From Trichomonas vaginalis G3 (taxonomy: Eukaryota > Parabasalia > Trichomonadida > Trichomonadidae), in contig NC_067203.1 in assembly GCF_026262505.1 (NCBI RefSeq), forward strand, positions 17,434,392 through 17,498,391: a DNA stretch of 64,000 nucleotides. Reading direction: 5' to 3'. The notes below the pieces were generated by a model, which was given only the letters and a program-made list of their open reading frames with translations, was not told the DNA's origin and made no database searches. The position numbers and the translations under genes were made by a program. Positions 16,882 to 27,912 of this stretch are shown one piece after another. The stretch's first letter is position 1; every line of letters starts with the position of its first letter.

Positions 16882-17787
16882 TTATGTAAGAATAAAAAAA
16901 TAAATTATTTTAAAAATAATGTGTTAAAAAAATGATACAAAATCGCTCGATATTGTATGAATTCTTACGTTTACAAAAAAAGTCACACAACCCATCCTAT
17001 CCTACTACTCTTTATTAAGTATAAGATAACATAAATTAAAAGTTGTAATTATAAAATCTGTTTAAAATATTGTTATCTCTATTATTTACTTTCTTAATAA
17101 AATAAGAATTACTTCTTCATCGGTTGAATTTAGTTTTGAAAATTCCAAAAAAATTATTAATGTCAAAGTTTTAGAATCACTAATGTTAGATTTCTCATCA
17201 TTTTCAGAATTTTCAAATTTTTTTGGAAAAACTAACCAAGCACAATATCATACAGAATGATTGTCCCGAGGTTGTGTTCATCATTTTCAAGCTTATTTCC
17301 TGATTATTATATCAGTTTCCTAATTCTTAGTGAAAAATGGCGTTTTTTAATATGAATTATAGCACATATTATCAAATGTTACAAACTCTGTTTGTGAAAC
17401 AGGTTCAAAACATCAACAAACAATTTTCTTCTTTAATAATATCGATTTACAAGTTAAATATCTTTCAACTATCCAAATATTATAAATATTCCTAAGGTTA
17501 GACAGATTTTATTTTACTCAATTCTATTTATTCCCACTTTATTTCTATTATATTTTGAGATTTTTACCAATTTATACGTATATAGAATAAATTCTAAATA
17601 ATTATATAGTAGTACAAGAATTATGATCGAAGATCTTTTCTAATTTTCAAGATTGAGATTTTTCATTTGAAAGACTATTTAAATAAAGCGATTGATGTCT
17701 TTTCATTACTTTCTTTTGCGGAATTAGAATAACTTGAGAGATTAAATAATAACAAACATGTTTATTTATACAAAATAACATAATTAG
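16882..17787. other. Polinton right flank and intergenic region
   Basis: Very AT-rich. The right terminus of the Polinton should lie here, probably in the first few hundred bases, but without the left terminal repeat it cannot be placed. No coding region or clear repeat was seen. Confidence 0.5.
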
Positions 17788-18594
17788 TTAGAAACTATCT
17801 GAAGAGTATTCATGAGATTCTTTTATGTTAATACTACTCAGGTATTCATCATCATCGTCATCACTAAGAGATAAAATGAGTGGAACATGACTTGTAGTTA
17901 ATGTATTTCCAAATACTGAATCAGCAGCTTTACGGTTGCCAGGAAACTTGTCTGCGATAAATGTTCTTCTGTCTGTTTCAAGTTTTTCTTTGATTTTATT
18001 TTCAAAATCCGAGAATCGTTTTTCAAATACTTCTTTTTGTTGCTTTTGTCTCTGTTCAAGCGTATGACCCATTGATTCAACAATTTTATTGATATCAACA
18101 GTAGGTTTTGAAATCGGATTTGTTTTTTCAATCTTTTTACTAGTAGTAGATGTGTTGTGTCTCCTTAGCTTGTGAAGTTCAAGATATTCCTTTGATTTGA
18201 ATTGTTTGAAGCAATAAGGGCATTGATAAATTACCGTTACATCTGGTGTTTTTGTAGGCTTTACACGAGAATGAATAAGTTGATCTTTGGCACTATATAA
18301 CTGTTCTTTTTGTACTTGCACTATTTCTCTAAGTTGATTGTTCTCTTTGGTGAGCTCTTTGACAGCTATTTGAAGCAATTGGAAGTATTTAAATACTAAA
18401 TTTGCTTCTACAAAGTTAGGATCTACAAATAATGAATCAGATTTTAAAAAATCTTTGATGATAGCTTTTAAATCAGATCGATCTCTAGTATTCCTAAGCT
18501 CTTCTACATCTAAATCCTTAATGAAACCCCAATCAACAACTTTTATATTAAGAAGACCAGTTTTTGATTTGGGTACATTATCAAAGTAACTCAT
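17788..18594 (-). CDS. DZIP1-like C2H2 zinc-finger protein, 268 aa
   Basis: The N-terminal ~110 residues (LLNIKVVDWGFIKDLDVEEL, then FKYFQLLQIAVKELTKENNQ) match the pattern of the DAZ-interacting protein (DZIP1/Iguana) N-terminal domain. They are followed by coiled coil, one C2H2 finger at ~124-146 (CPYCFKQFKSKEYLELHKLRRH), and more coiled coil (LEQRQKQQKEVFEKRFSDFE). DZIP1 proteins act at the basal body and ciliary transition zone, so a flagellar base role is likely. The C-terminus is acidic and serine-rich (SLSDDDDDEYLSS). It is shorter than animal DZIP1 but has the same order of parts. Confidence 0.7.
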   Translation of the reverse strand: MSYFDNVPKSKTGLLNIKVVDWGFIKDLDVEELRNTRDRSDLKAIIKDFLKSDSLFVDPNFVEANLVFKYFQLLQIAVKELTKENNQLREIVQVQKEQLYSAKDQLIHSRVKPTKTPDVTVIYQCPYCFKQFKSKEYLELHKLRRHNTSTTSKKIEKTNPISKPTVDINKIVESMGHTLEQRQKQQKEVFEKRFSDFENKIKEKLETDRRTFIADKFPGNRKAADSVFGNTLTTSHVPLILSLSDDDDDEYLSSINIKESHEYSSDSF

Positions 18595-19037
18595 TTGAAA
18601 GATAATGCAAAAAAGATTTCAAAATCGTCAAAAAGTTTTAAATAAATGAATCAAACAATATTAATTAATATCACAAACTGATGAAAAATTGAGATGAACA
18701 TTTTATACTGTTAATATCAATCAAGTAATTTTCCTTATAGAGCTGTAAAATACCTGTCATATAAAGGGGGATGAATTTCAATCTTTTAATTCCATGAATC
18801 TTCTATAACAAGTACCAATAGATAGTTTATCTATAGTTTAGTAATAGTGTGTATAAATTCATTAAAAGTTGTCATTTCATAGACATAAACCCATTATATT
18901 TCTGAATATGATTGTTGGTTTAATGATTTTCGTCCATTCTAGGATACACATATATTTCTCATCTTATAGATTAGGAAAAGTTAATATTTTTATTCATAAT
19001 TAGAAAGATAGAAAATATAAGTGAACAGGAATTAAAA
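18595..19037. other. Intergenic, nothing seen
   Basis: AT-rich sequence upstream of the DZIP1-like gene and downstream of the surface-protein gene. No repeat or open frame of note. Confidence 0.6.
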
Positions 19038-20315
19038 TTAGATCTTTTGTTGTTGATCATTGAGTAAAGGTGACTCTTTTGTAGGTTCTTTGGCCGGTTT
19101 TGCCTCGTTTTCGTCGACTTCTTCAATAATTTCACGAATTCCTTCGTTTTCATCCCAATCGCTACCAGAAATGAATTCAGTCTGAACAGTTGCATCAACA
19201 GGCTGCTTCAGCTTCTTCCTGTAAATTAAATAAACAATTACAAGTAATACGATGAATCCAACATAGATATATGTAGAATATGCAACAGAGTATGTTATAG
19301 AGTGCCATGTTGTGTTGTATCCGTCGTTTCGAATCTCATATCCCAAACATGAGTTTGAATCAAGTCCGAACGTTGGAATTTGATCAAAAGAAGCAGATAT
19401 AACATCTACATAATCATCTAACTTGATAGATCCATCAGAATAAATATTATTGAAATTTATTTTTCCAGAAACAGCAGATGGAGTTGTAACATTGACAAAA
19501 TAAATATCAGATGCAGTTCCTTCTCCTAAAAGAAGGCTTTCGTTGCATGAAATATTGATGAAAGACACATTAAACAATTCAATTGATTGTGATTGAATAA
19601 AACCAGTAGAAGAGACGTTATTAAAGACAGAATTAGATATATAAGATGATCCTGTATTCTTAATGAAGCCAAAACCAGAAGAAATCAATCCTGTGAGATT
19701 AATATTTGAAAATCTAGCATTCTGGGTATTTATATCAAGTAAAGTATCAGAAGTTAAACTTAAAGCGTTCTCTGTTGTTATCATTGATGAGTTAAATTCA
19801 AGATTTGTCGAATTAAGTTGTAAAATTATTCCCTGACCAGTTTGTGAGTAACATTCTCTAAAGCATGTTTGTGATAACAAGAAATCCGAGCAGTTTGCAT
19901 ATATTGTTCCTCTTGGGCCTTCGCTGTTGCACAATAAAAATGTAGAATACTTTATATTCAACGAAGAGTTGGCATTTAATGGTAAATAAACGATCGCAGA
20001 TGGATTTGGTTTTGATGATTGAAGCTTAACAAATAAACAATCCGTAATATCAAGTGTATCCTGTGTTGAATTAATAAAATTGGGGCCTCTCAATCCGTCA
20101 TACTGTGTAGCTGATACATCTAATGGCGTTTTTAAGAATAAACTAAACTTAGTTGATTCATAAAAAGAATTTTGAATGTATCCTTTTGCAAAAGAAGAAA
20201 AGAATCGATCAAAACTTGAACTTTTGACTTTTAGGTACTTCATGGAACTGGAAATGAATGGCGAATCATTGACATAGTTCTTCAATCGAAGACTAATCAG
20301 AGTTCTGTTGATCAT
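19038..20315 (-). CDS. Single-span surface protein with beta-helix-like ectodomain, 425 aa
   Basis: About 330 residues of short beta-strand repeats rich in Asn, Ser and Thr (TIYANCSDFLLSQTCFRECY, then QLNSTNLEFNSSMITTENAL), as in pectin-lyase-like or Pmp-type right-handed beta helices. One transmembrane segment follows at ~338-360 (YIYVGFIVLLVIVYLIY), then a stop-transfer RKKLK and a ~60-residue acidic cytosolic tail (DWDENEGIREIIEEVDENEA). Trichomonads have many surface proteins of this layout. No N-terminal signal peptide is obvious, so the anchor may serve for insertion, or the 5' end could be incomplete. Adhesion is a guess. Confidence 0.6.
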   Translation of the reverse strand: MINRTLISLRLKNYVNDSPFISSSMKYLKVKSSSFDRFFSSFAKGYIQNSFYESTKFSLFLKTPLDVSATQYDGLRGPNFINSTQDTLDITDCLFVKLQSSKPNPSAIVYLPLNANSSLNIKYSTFLLCNSEGPRGTIYANCSDFLLSQTCFRECYSQTGQGIILQLNSTNLEFNSSMITTENALSLTSDTLLDINTQNARFSNINLTGLISSGFGFIKNTGSSYISNSVFNNVSSTGFIQSQSIELFNVSFINISCNESLLLGEGTASDIYFVNVTTPSAVSGKINFNNIYSDGSIKLDDYVDVISASFDQIPTFGLDSNSCLGYEIRNDGYNTTWHSITYSVAYSTYIYVGFIVLLVIVYLIYRKKLKQPVDATVQTEFISGSDWDENEGIREIIEEVDENEAKPAKEPTKESPLLNDQQQKI

Positions 20316-20629
20316 TGAAATTTTGAAATAACGATATCTAAAATTTTTAATTCTGAGTTAATTCCGCTTGTCAAGAAAAAATATGAGCGAACTCGGTTTA
20401 TTGTAAAATCAGAAAATAATGAGATCAAAATAAAATAAGGCATTTCAATTTGAATGAGATAAATTTTCACAATTTGTCAGAAAAAGATCCCCTCTGTTAA
20501 ATTTTCTTAATTTTTTGATAAATTATTATTTGAAACAATAAGAAGATTAACTTTTGCTTTATTGGTGGATTTTTGGATGCATACTACACGCCCGTAATCT
20601 TCATCAATATCTTGTTTCTGATTTTTTAA
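20316..20629. other. Divergent intergenic region
   Basis: Separates the surface-protein gene (minus) from the ARM-repeat gene (plus). A TTTCAAAATTTCA stretch lies just before the minus-strand ATG, and TTCATCAATA lies about 30 bases before the plus-strand ATG; both are initiator-like by appearance only. Confidence 0.4.
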
Positions 20630-22069
20630 ATGGTTGAGATCCATGAAGTCATCGAAAGCGACCATCCTGAAATTTGCAATGATCATGTCTCTATGAAGAT
20701 CGAAAATATTCAGGAAATTACTCAGAAATTGGAAAATATCGCTTATAGATTAACAAAACCTCAGTGGGTTGATACAGCATTAAATGATCTAATCTCAATA
20801 ACTTATAATTGCAGCCACGAAACAATGATGATTTTATTCCAATCTCAAGCATTTTCTCGATTTGTTGATTTAATTTCTTCAGATTGTTCAGTAAAAGGAC
20901 TTAAAGTTCTTGTAAACCTCACAAAGGATAATGATATAACCATGGGGCTCATTAAAATAGGCATAATCAACTTGATTTTTCAGGCAATTTTATCTCAATT
21001 CGATGAATTTATCGATTTATCGCTTAAAATCCTCACAAATGTAGTAAGTTCTACAAGGATAGCTCAAATATCTGTCTTATGCGTAGGAATTTTGACTACA
21101 GCAGAAAAATTTTACAATCAAAATCCATTGATTCGATTTCTGACAAAATTTGGACAATTAATCTATTTCCTATTCACAAAACTTAAAGAAAAAACAAATA
21201 ACGAAGAACAAATAGATGAAGAAAATTTGAAAATAATATTTAACTCAATTCCTGATATTGACTGCGCGACTGCATTGTATACCTATCAGAATGGCGTTGA
21301 TATCTTTTTTACAGATCATATTCTTCCAATTTTGTCAAAATTTTGGGAATCAAATTATAATGAAATTATTTATTTCTCTTTGAAGACGATAAACCTTTTT
21401 TTGGACACTGAGGAATTCTGTTCTGCTTTTATTTTTAACACAAACTTCTTACCAAATTCAATTTCGTTATTACAGCGTGAAGATCTAAAATTAACACAAA
21501 TTGTTACTCATTTACTCAATCAAATCTTGTACAAACTCGAAGGCAACGTTTATCCTTATTATAAAGAATATAATATTTTCGAAATCACAATACAACTGTT
21601 AGAAATAACAGAAGACAAAAATATCTGTATTCAATGCTGTAATATTATATCAAATATGATTGTTTATGATCTAGAACTCGTTGAAAGATTAAATGAAAAT
21701 CAATTTTTGGATAATTTTGTTAGAAATGCAATTCATTCATCAAAAAAGGTATCAACAGGCGCCGTATGGCTTGTTTCTAACTTAACAGATCAATATCCTG
21801 ATCTTACAGTTCATTTTTTCGCTGATCAAGATTTTATTGAAATTTGTAACACAATTTTACAAGGTGATCCAAACACAGATTCTCTGGTCATATTAAAAGC
21901 TATTACAAAACTGTTTAGTACATCTTTTTTGAAAGATGAAAACTCAAAATCAAAATTTCTTGAATTAATTGATGTTTCAACAATTGAAGATCTTACTGAG
22001 ATTGGATTACAGATAGGAGAGTATGCTAAGCAATGTCTTTCATTCATTAAAGGTGATGATGATGAATAA
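20630..22069 (+). CDS. ARM-repeat protein, importin-alpha-like, 479 aa
   Basis: Helical throughout, with armadillo-type units: GLKVLVNLTKDNDITMGLIK near 95, LSLKILTNVVSSTRIAQISV near 130 and VSTGAVWLVSNLTDQYPDLT near 375. The last recalls the conserved A-W-x-x-S-N-x-T helix of importin-alpha repeats. The basic importin-beta-binding region is not evident at the N-terminus (VEIHEVIESDHPEICND is acidic), so a cargo-adaptor role is uncertain and a divergent ARM scaffold is equally possible. Convergent with the Rab gene. Confidence 0.6.
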   Translation: MVEIHEVIESDHPEICNDHVSMKIENIQEITQKLENIAYRLTKPQWVDTALNDLISITYNCSHETMMILFQSQAFSRFVDLISSDCSVKGLKVLVNLTKDNDITMGLIKIGIINLIFQAILSQFDEFIDLSLKILTNVVSSTRIAQISVLCVGILTTAEKFYNQNPLIRFLTKFGQLIYFLFTKLKEKTNNEEQIDEENLKIIFNSIPDIDCATALYTYQNGVDIFFTDHILPILSKFWESNYNEIIYFSLKTINLFLDTEEFCSAFIFNTNFLPNSISLLQREDLKLTQIVTHLLNQILYKLEGNVYPYYKEYNIFEITIQLLEITEDKNICIQCCNIISNMIVYDLELVERLNENQFLDNFVRNAIHSSKKVSTGAVWLVSNLTDQYPDLTVHFFADQDFIEICNTILQGDPNTDSLVILKAITKLFSTSFLKDENSKSKFLELIDVSTIEDLTEIGLQIGEYAKQCLSFIKGDDDE

Positions 22070-22320
22070 TTTTTAATTTTCTTTTTTTTTCTTTTGTTTA
22101 AATAAATATACTATTTTATGACATGTATTACTTTTGATAGAAACATTTATAATATTATTGATCTGAAAAAGTTTTTAAAACAATATTAAGTTTTAATAAA
22201 AGATATATACAAAATGATATTCAAATCCTTTGGAGTAATCAACAGTTCTGTTAATCAATAAGATCTTTTGATGTATTCATATGATCATAACAATATTTTT
22301 TTTAATTTTATATTTTTTTG

Positions 22321-22884
22321 TCAGCAACAGCCATTTTTCTTCTTATTTTCTGTCAGAGAAAGAGTTTTAGAGCTTGTTTCTATAAGCGGTATGTATTCTT
22401 CTAGTGAACATTGTATCATTTCGTTTACTCCTTCTCCAGTAATAGCGCTTGTTTCAAAGTATTGAGCACCAATAGACAAAGCGTAATCTGTTGCCTGCAC
22501 TTGAGAAATAACTCTGTCATCCAGATCAATTTTATTACCAACAATACTTAATAGAACACCATCGCCTGCTTCATTTCTAATGTCACTCACCCATGATTCG
22601 AGGTTATCAAATGATGTCTTTGAAGTTACATCAAACAAAATAAATGCAATTTTTGAGTCACGATAATACATTGGCGTTAAATTTCGATATAATTCTTGAC
22701 CAGCCGTATCCCATAAAACTAGATTGTATTTTTTGTTGTTTAAGTCGATAGTTCGAGTAAAGAAAGATGCAGCAACTGTGGGTTTTGCTTCACCCTTTAC
22801 TTCTCCCATGATATAATATAGAAGTAGAGTCGTTTTACCACAGTTGCTGTCCCCAGCGAAAATGATTTTTACATAATTATCCAT
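22321..22884 (-). CDS. Rab-family small GTPase, 187 aa
   Basis: All G motifs are present: GDSNCGKT (P-loop, ~11-18), a Thr in AKPTVAASFF (switch I), WDTAGQE (~59-65), NKID (~116-119) and ETSA (~143-146). The C-terminus KKKNGCC supplies two cysteines for double geranylgeranylation, as in membrane-traffic Rabs. The class is closest by eye to Rab5/21/22-type endosomal Rabs, but the subfamily is not settled. Full length for the family. Trichomonads have a greatly expanded Rab set. Confidence 0.9.
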   Translation of the reverse strand: MDNYVKIIFAGDSNCGKTTLLLYYIMGEVKGEAKPTVAASFFTRTIDLNNKKYNLVLWDTAGQELYRNLTPMYYRDSKIAFILFDVTSKTSFDNLESWVSDIRNEAGDGVLLSIVGNKIDLDDRVISQVQATDYALSIGAQYFETSAITGEGVNEMIQCSLEEYIPLIETSSKTLSLTENKKKNGCC

Positions 22885-25763
22885 ATCTTTCTGAAATTTG
22901 TCAATTTTTTATAAGATCACAAAGTTTTATTCGTTTTTGCAAAAAAGCAATAAATGGTATGGTACAGCAAATACGAATTTCAAAAAAAGAATTCAAAATT
23001 ATGAATGATCTTCTTGTTATTTTTGCCAGCTTAGTTCAATTTTTGAATTCAATATTCACTCACAAAAAAAAATCGCCGTTGATCTGATAATTTAAACAAT
23101 GATCGGATGGAATCAGATATTATACATTAGCATGCGTATGGGCAATCTAATATATCATTAATCCAATTAGATTTTGAACAAATTAATCTGAAAACAAGTA
23201 CATTTTGAGAAAATTAATTAGAATTAAAGATCTTTCCTATTTTCACAGTAGGAGAAGGTTATAGAGACATCGAATTCCTTTTCTTTTTCTCGTAATGATG
23301 ACTTGTGAAACTGTGCTTTTGGTATCATAGAAATTAGTCAGATTTTTTTTTGCATTTCCGAAGAAAAACATTTTGTGATTCTGTACGTTTAAAAACACGA
23401 CTCATAATTCATTCGATGCTAAAGTACTCACAAAATCTAGATTGAGAGGCGGTCAATGACTTTTGAGGGGAAATTAACGCATGGAATTTAATATTATTTA
23501 GGTTGATATTCTTGCTTATTATTTCAGAAAAAAATCTTAAAAATTTCAATATGAAAATTGAAAGCAATTCAAAAAATTGCTAACATGTAAATTTTAATAT
23601 CCTAAGCATAATTTCATATTTTGAACATTTTTTATTTTTGTTTAAAACTTAAAATTTTGCGAATTTAATATAATTTATAAAATATAATAAGTATATATAT
23701 TTAAAATACACTAAATTTAATTGTTAATTGACGTTTTTGGGAATGAATTTTATCAAAACATGCCTGAATCCGAAAATTTGAAAGAACGAATTACACAATC
23801 ATATATGTAGAATTCAAAATACAAACTTAAAGATTGTATACGTTTAAAATTATTCAGATTGTGTTTGATTTCCACTCATTCTGTTTCTTTTGAAACTCTA
23901 ACACTAACATTTCATGATGATTACATGATCCATTTATACATGGTTGAATTGTTCCAGATTCTACCAGAAAATCAATCCAAATTTCTCAATGCATTCATGT
24001 TGATTGGACAAAATTTAAAATTTATCAGCCTGTTTCCAGAGAAACTCATATATCCCTAATGAAATGTAATTTTTGCTACATTTATTTCAATCAAATTTCA
24101 AAAAATTGACTGCAGAGCTTGAAAAGGTGATGAATCATGTTGTTATTAGATGTACATATTAGATTTACTATTCCAAAAAAATGCTCAAATTGAATAGTTT
24201 TTAGAAAATTTGGAATTACACTCCTTACATTATATATAATTAAATGTTTAAATTTTATTTATTTTTCCCTTTTAATTTTATAACTTGCTCTATCAAAACT
24301 AACCTCTCAATTGAAGGCCACAAAATCTAAGTAGTGAGGGTACACAAATTTTGTATGGAGTACGGTTCAATTTTTGAGAGCCTCACTACTTAGATTTTGT
24401 GACTACCTTAGTTATTTCGAATGATAAAATTATCTAGTTCCCAAGACATCTTTATCAATACCATTATAAATTCAAAGAATTTTATCATCTATCCTGTCTT
24501 ATTCCAGACTTTGAATTATGATGAGTTTTATATTAGGAAATTTTATACTCTATACATCGCAGTTTACATGTGTTCGGGAAATTTTTCTATCAGAATTTAT
24601 GATGTGGAAAGAATCTTTATTCTTCTGCAAAATGAGTTTATTTATAATGTATATTTGTTTACAATTATGGCATAGTATTAACGGATTGGCCTCAAAATCT
24701 ATAAAAGCCCAAAAATTTCATATTTAGGAATAATTATGGTAATTAAATAAGCAAGTAATAAATAAAATTTATTGTGTTTTCAGGAAGATAAAATCGTACT
24801 GTGAATCATCGAAAGTATTTTGTTTTGTAACAATTATGATTTAGAACAAATCTTGAAGATGATAACAGGAAACATACTTGAATAAAAAGAAAAAACACCA
24901 TTTGTTGATTCTGGTACTTAGAATCCCTGTTTTAAGTTTTATTTGAATAGTTTTGGAAAATTGAAAGAACAAAATGACACCAAAATCAAATCAAAAGAAA
25001 ATAGTTCCTAATTTGACTTCTACTCATAAATTTCATATTTATTTGGGAAGAAAAATTGAAAAGATATCTTTTTTACAAAAGATTGGCAGATTAGATATAT
25101 AATTTAATAAATGATAATTATTGGAAGAATCACATATGATCTGAATTTTTGATGTGTTGTAACTTCAGATGAATATTACTACATATAAATATTTTTGAAA
25201 GGAAAGCACGTTGACGATAACCCAATCTTCTAACGTGCATTTTAAAATTTGGAAGAATTATTATACACACTGAAATGTTATAGAAAGAAAATAATGATCT
25301 CAGAAATCATTTGAACAGAATTTTTTTATTTCCACCGTGCTTTTTATTTATTTTGTAGAATTCGTCGCTAACTATAGTTTAATGGATTTTTCTTATTTGG
25401 AGAATTTGAATTGAAAGAATTTGATATTTTATTATCCTAAAAAATCCAATTTAAAATTTGAAAACAGATACATGTATCAAGCACGGTATTTTATTTTTTT
25501 CTGAATTGAGAAGTATTCAAATAAATAATTAACATCAAAAATAAATGCTTCTAATTCATTACACGTTTAATAATAATTAAATCTAAAATTTTCAGGCACG
25601 TTAAAGTTAAATTCTTAAGTTGGGTTTTATTGTCCTTCATAGAGTACTGATTAAAACTTATCACTTTGGAAATTGTTTCTACATGAATTTCAATTCAAGT
25701 GTCAAATAATGTAGATAATCATTCAAATTTGAGATCATTCAAATTTCATTTGCTTTATAAGGG
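22885..25763. other. Long intergenic region (2.9 kb) with one foldback
   Basis: No convincing coding region; open frames of 60-84 codons here lack any protein-like pattern. The one clear structure is the inverted repeat at 24319-24401. The rest is AT-rich with simple tracts. Confidence 0.6.
24319..24401. repeat. Foldback with 21-bp perfect arms
   Basis: CACAAAATCTAAGTAGTGAG(G) at 24319-24339 is the reverse complement of 24381-24401, with a 41-base loop. Beyond the arms, AAGGCC and the reverse of GACTACCTT continue an imperfect match. It looks like a small foldback element or the remnant of one. Confidence 0.75.
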
Positions 25764-26222
25764 ATGAAGCCTACTGTTATTCAAGATGGTAAATATTACA
25801 TCATATTTAGTACCTCCTCTTCGCGTCGCCACAACGACCAGCAGCTCAAAAGAATGAAACAAACTGGAGAAAGGATTCGAAATTGTGGACCATTATATTT
25901 TGAAGTCCAGAAGTATCTTTGGTCTTTGCCTCTGATGAATAAAGGCAAAGCAATGAAGCTTGCACAAGAAATATCAAGATTGATACATATCCACCTTGAT
26001 AGGCAAGCAATAAGGCAAAAAGAGTCATTAATTTGCTGGTATTGTGAGAACTGGATCAAGGTTCGCTTCCTTATCGAACCCATTTACAATTTCCTTAGAA
26101 TTCAGACACCAGATTCGAAACTTTTGAACCAAGTTCTTAATATCGAGTCACCAGCTCCAGCGGAGGATGTTGACAATTTTGAATTTAATGTGTTCGAAGA
26201 TGATCAGATCAATGTATTCTGA
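25764..26222 (+). CDS. Unknown host protein, 152 aa
   Basis: Family not recognised. The central part is basic and helical (QQLKRMKQTGERIRNCGPLY, then MKLAQEISRLIHIHLDRQAI) with a possible compact helical DNA- or RNA-binding fold and a CWYCENW motif near residue 92. The C-terminal tail is acidic (PAPAEDVDNFEFNVFEDDQI). Start chosen at the only nearby ATG, 15 bases after TTTCATTTGCTTT, which is initiator-like. Confidence 0.55.
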   Translation: MKPTVIQDGKYYIIFSTSSSRRHNDQQLKRMKQTGERIRNCGPLYFEVQKYLWSLPLMNKGKAMKLAQEISRLIHIHLDRQAIRQKESLICWYCENWIKVRFLIEPIYNFLRIQTPDSKLLNQVLNIESPAPAEDVDNFEFNVFEDDQINVF

Positions 26223-26479
26223 TTCTTTTATTGTTTTGTTAATTTACCTGTGTAAAGATATTTATTTCTTTTTTTACTACCAAAAATATTTAATACAGAT
26301 GTTCTCATAATAAATCACGTGATATCACGCTTTAATATCCTATATTTATTTCATATTTGGAATGTTTTCAAATAATAATGGTTAATATCGGCCATTGTAA
26401 TATTACTAATATTTGTTTCTTTCGAAAGGATCTAATGAACTATACAATACATCCATAAGCTACTTTCAACGTTCATTAA

Positions 26480-27912
26480 GGCTTCTCTCCGACCAAACGG
26501 TCTGTATCGGCTTTCATTTCACATTCTTTCTGGAGATGGGGATTTTGAGACCTCAAAAATAAAAAATTTCAAAAAAATACAACTTGGGTTCTTTTAAATG
26601 CTTGTGGGTAGGGCATTAATACTCCAGAGTATGAGGTCCGAAGTCGCTGTTTTTGCTCAAGATTAAATTGCATTATCCAAAATTTGACCGAAAGCATGTA
26701 ACTTAAGCAGTATATTACGAAAATTCCTAGAGAATATATTCAAACCTATTAATTTATTTTGTATTCCGAAACCAATAAGACGCTATATTTTTAAAAATTA
26801 GATTCAAAAGAATAGATGAAAAAATAAACAGTACCAATTCAAAAGAATGTTACAAACAAATATTTATTCAATATAAAAAGTATAATTACTTGAAATTAAA
26901 TTTCAAATTTTTCAAATACTAATAAAGTTGGCCTATGATCTTCTAATTGAATGCTGCAAACAGATTCAAAATCTGTAATGCGAATATTTTTTGCATCATC
27001 TAGATATACATATACATCTTCTTCATCATTTTCGAATCTAATATAAGGAACATAGTGATGTCCTATTTCGTATGATAAGCTATCTGACATAAGAAATGCT
27101 ATAATTTACTTTATTATGATTTTCTTATTTGATATAAAAACATTATTTGCCAAAACATTTATTATAGGCTTTTATGAATTTCATAATAGAAATTAAACTT
27201 GAAAAGTCAACGATCCCTATATCAGTTTAATCAAATTTAGACTTTTTCTTATCAGTATATATTTTCATGATGATAAACTAAATTCTTTCAGAATAACAGG
27301 TGTTACCTCGAAAAATACCTAATTGAAATACTTTTAATCAAAAATTCATCAACAAATTAAATTATGAAGATTATCAAGTGAAAAACTTTTAATTGATCCT
27401 AAATTTGCATACCATACTTCCAATTAAAACATTTGCAATCACTCTTTTTTCAAATTATAATGCCGGTTTTTTCATGCAAAATGAAAAAAAGAAGAGTAGA
27501 TTATGCTTATTCAATTAATAAGGATTATGAATATAGCATCAGAGTTTTAAAAAAGTCACTTCACCACCCTTCGGAGACCTCGTACAAAATCGAAAAAATT
27601 TAGACCAAAATCTACTTTTTCGACATAAAATGTATGTAATTTAGAGGTGGGAGTAAGCGCAATGATGAACACATGATTAGTAGAATCATATTATCCAAAG
27701 TTGAAAAAAACTTGTTTTAGACGAAAAATGCGGAATAATTTCAAATTCTTTTAATTTTAGGATTTTTTAAAAAATAACCTTTGTTATAATATCTGCAAAG
27801 ATCAAGCAATGATATCATATAGGTAATGTCCCATGAAACTGACTGCATGAGGAGCTTGGTACCTTAAGATCATGGAAAAATTGAGAGGATCAGTTCACAT
27901 CGGAGAGAAGCC
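26480..27912. mobile_element. Putative nonautonomous element with TTAA target sites
   Basis: The ends are GGCTTCTCTCCGA (26480-26492) and its exact reverse complement (27900-27912). Each is flanked outside by TTAA (26476-26479 and 27913-27916). Total length is about 1.43 kb. No transposase is seen inside; only a short frame at 26896-27090 is open. TTAA target duplication is typical of piggyBac-like elements. The short terminal repeats alone could arise by chance, so confidence is moderate. Confidence 0.5.
26896..27090 (-). CDS. Doubtful small acidic protein, 64 aa
   Basis: The frame encodes a protein-like sequence (SYEIGHHYVPYIRFENDEED, then VYLDDAKNIRITDFESVCSI) with alternating hydrophobics, better than random for this AT-rich DNA. 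No family recognised. It lies inside the TTAA-flanked unit, so it may be a passenger or chance. Confidence 0.3.
   Translation of the reverse strand: MSDSLSYEIGHHYVPYIRFENDEEDVYVYLDDAKNIRITDFESVCSIQLEDHRPTLLVFEKFEI

Larger units (their letters stand above)
1..16920. mobile_element. Polinton (Maverick) element, fossil, left end outside window
   Basis: A block of about 16.9 kb holds the hallmark Polinton genes: retroviral-like integrase, protein-primed family B DNA polymerase and a double-jelly-roll-type capsid region, plus KilA-N genes and many small proteins. Its genes share upstream motifs and base composition unlike the host genes that follow. The left end is missing because the first reading frame is already open at base 1. 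The right end is uncertain: the last gene starts at 16881 and no terminal repeat can be matched without the left end. The large genes are broken, about a dozen breaks in all, while most small genes look whole, which suggests fairly recent decay. No packaging ATPase or Ulp1-type protease was seen here. Both are usual in the family and may lie to the left. Confidence 0.9.

Noticed and set aside
16882-17200. Polinton right terminal inverted repeat
   Set aside because: Cannot be recognised without the left end. No 6-bp target duplication can be tested inside this window.
23859-24727. Several open frames of 66-84 codons in the long gap
   Set aside because: Overlapping frames with Phe/Ile/Leu-rich low-information sequence, as expected by chance in AT-rich DNA.
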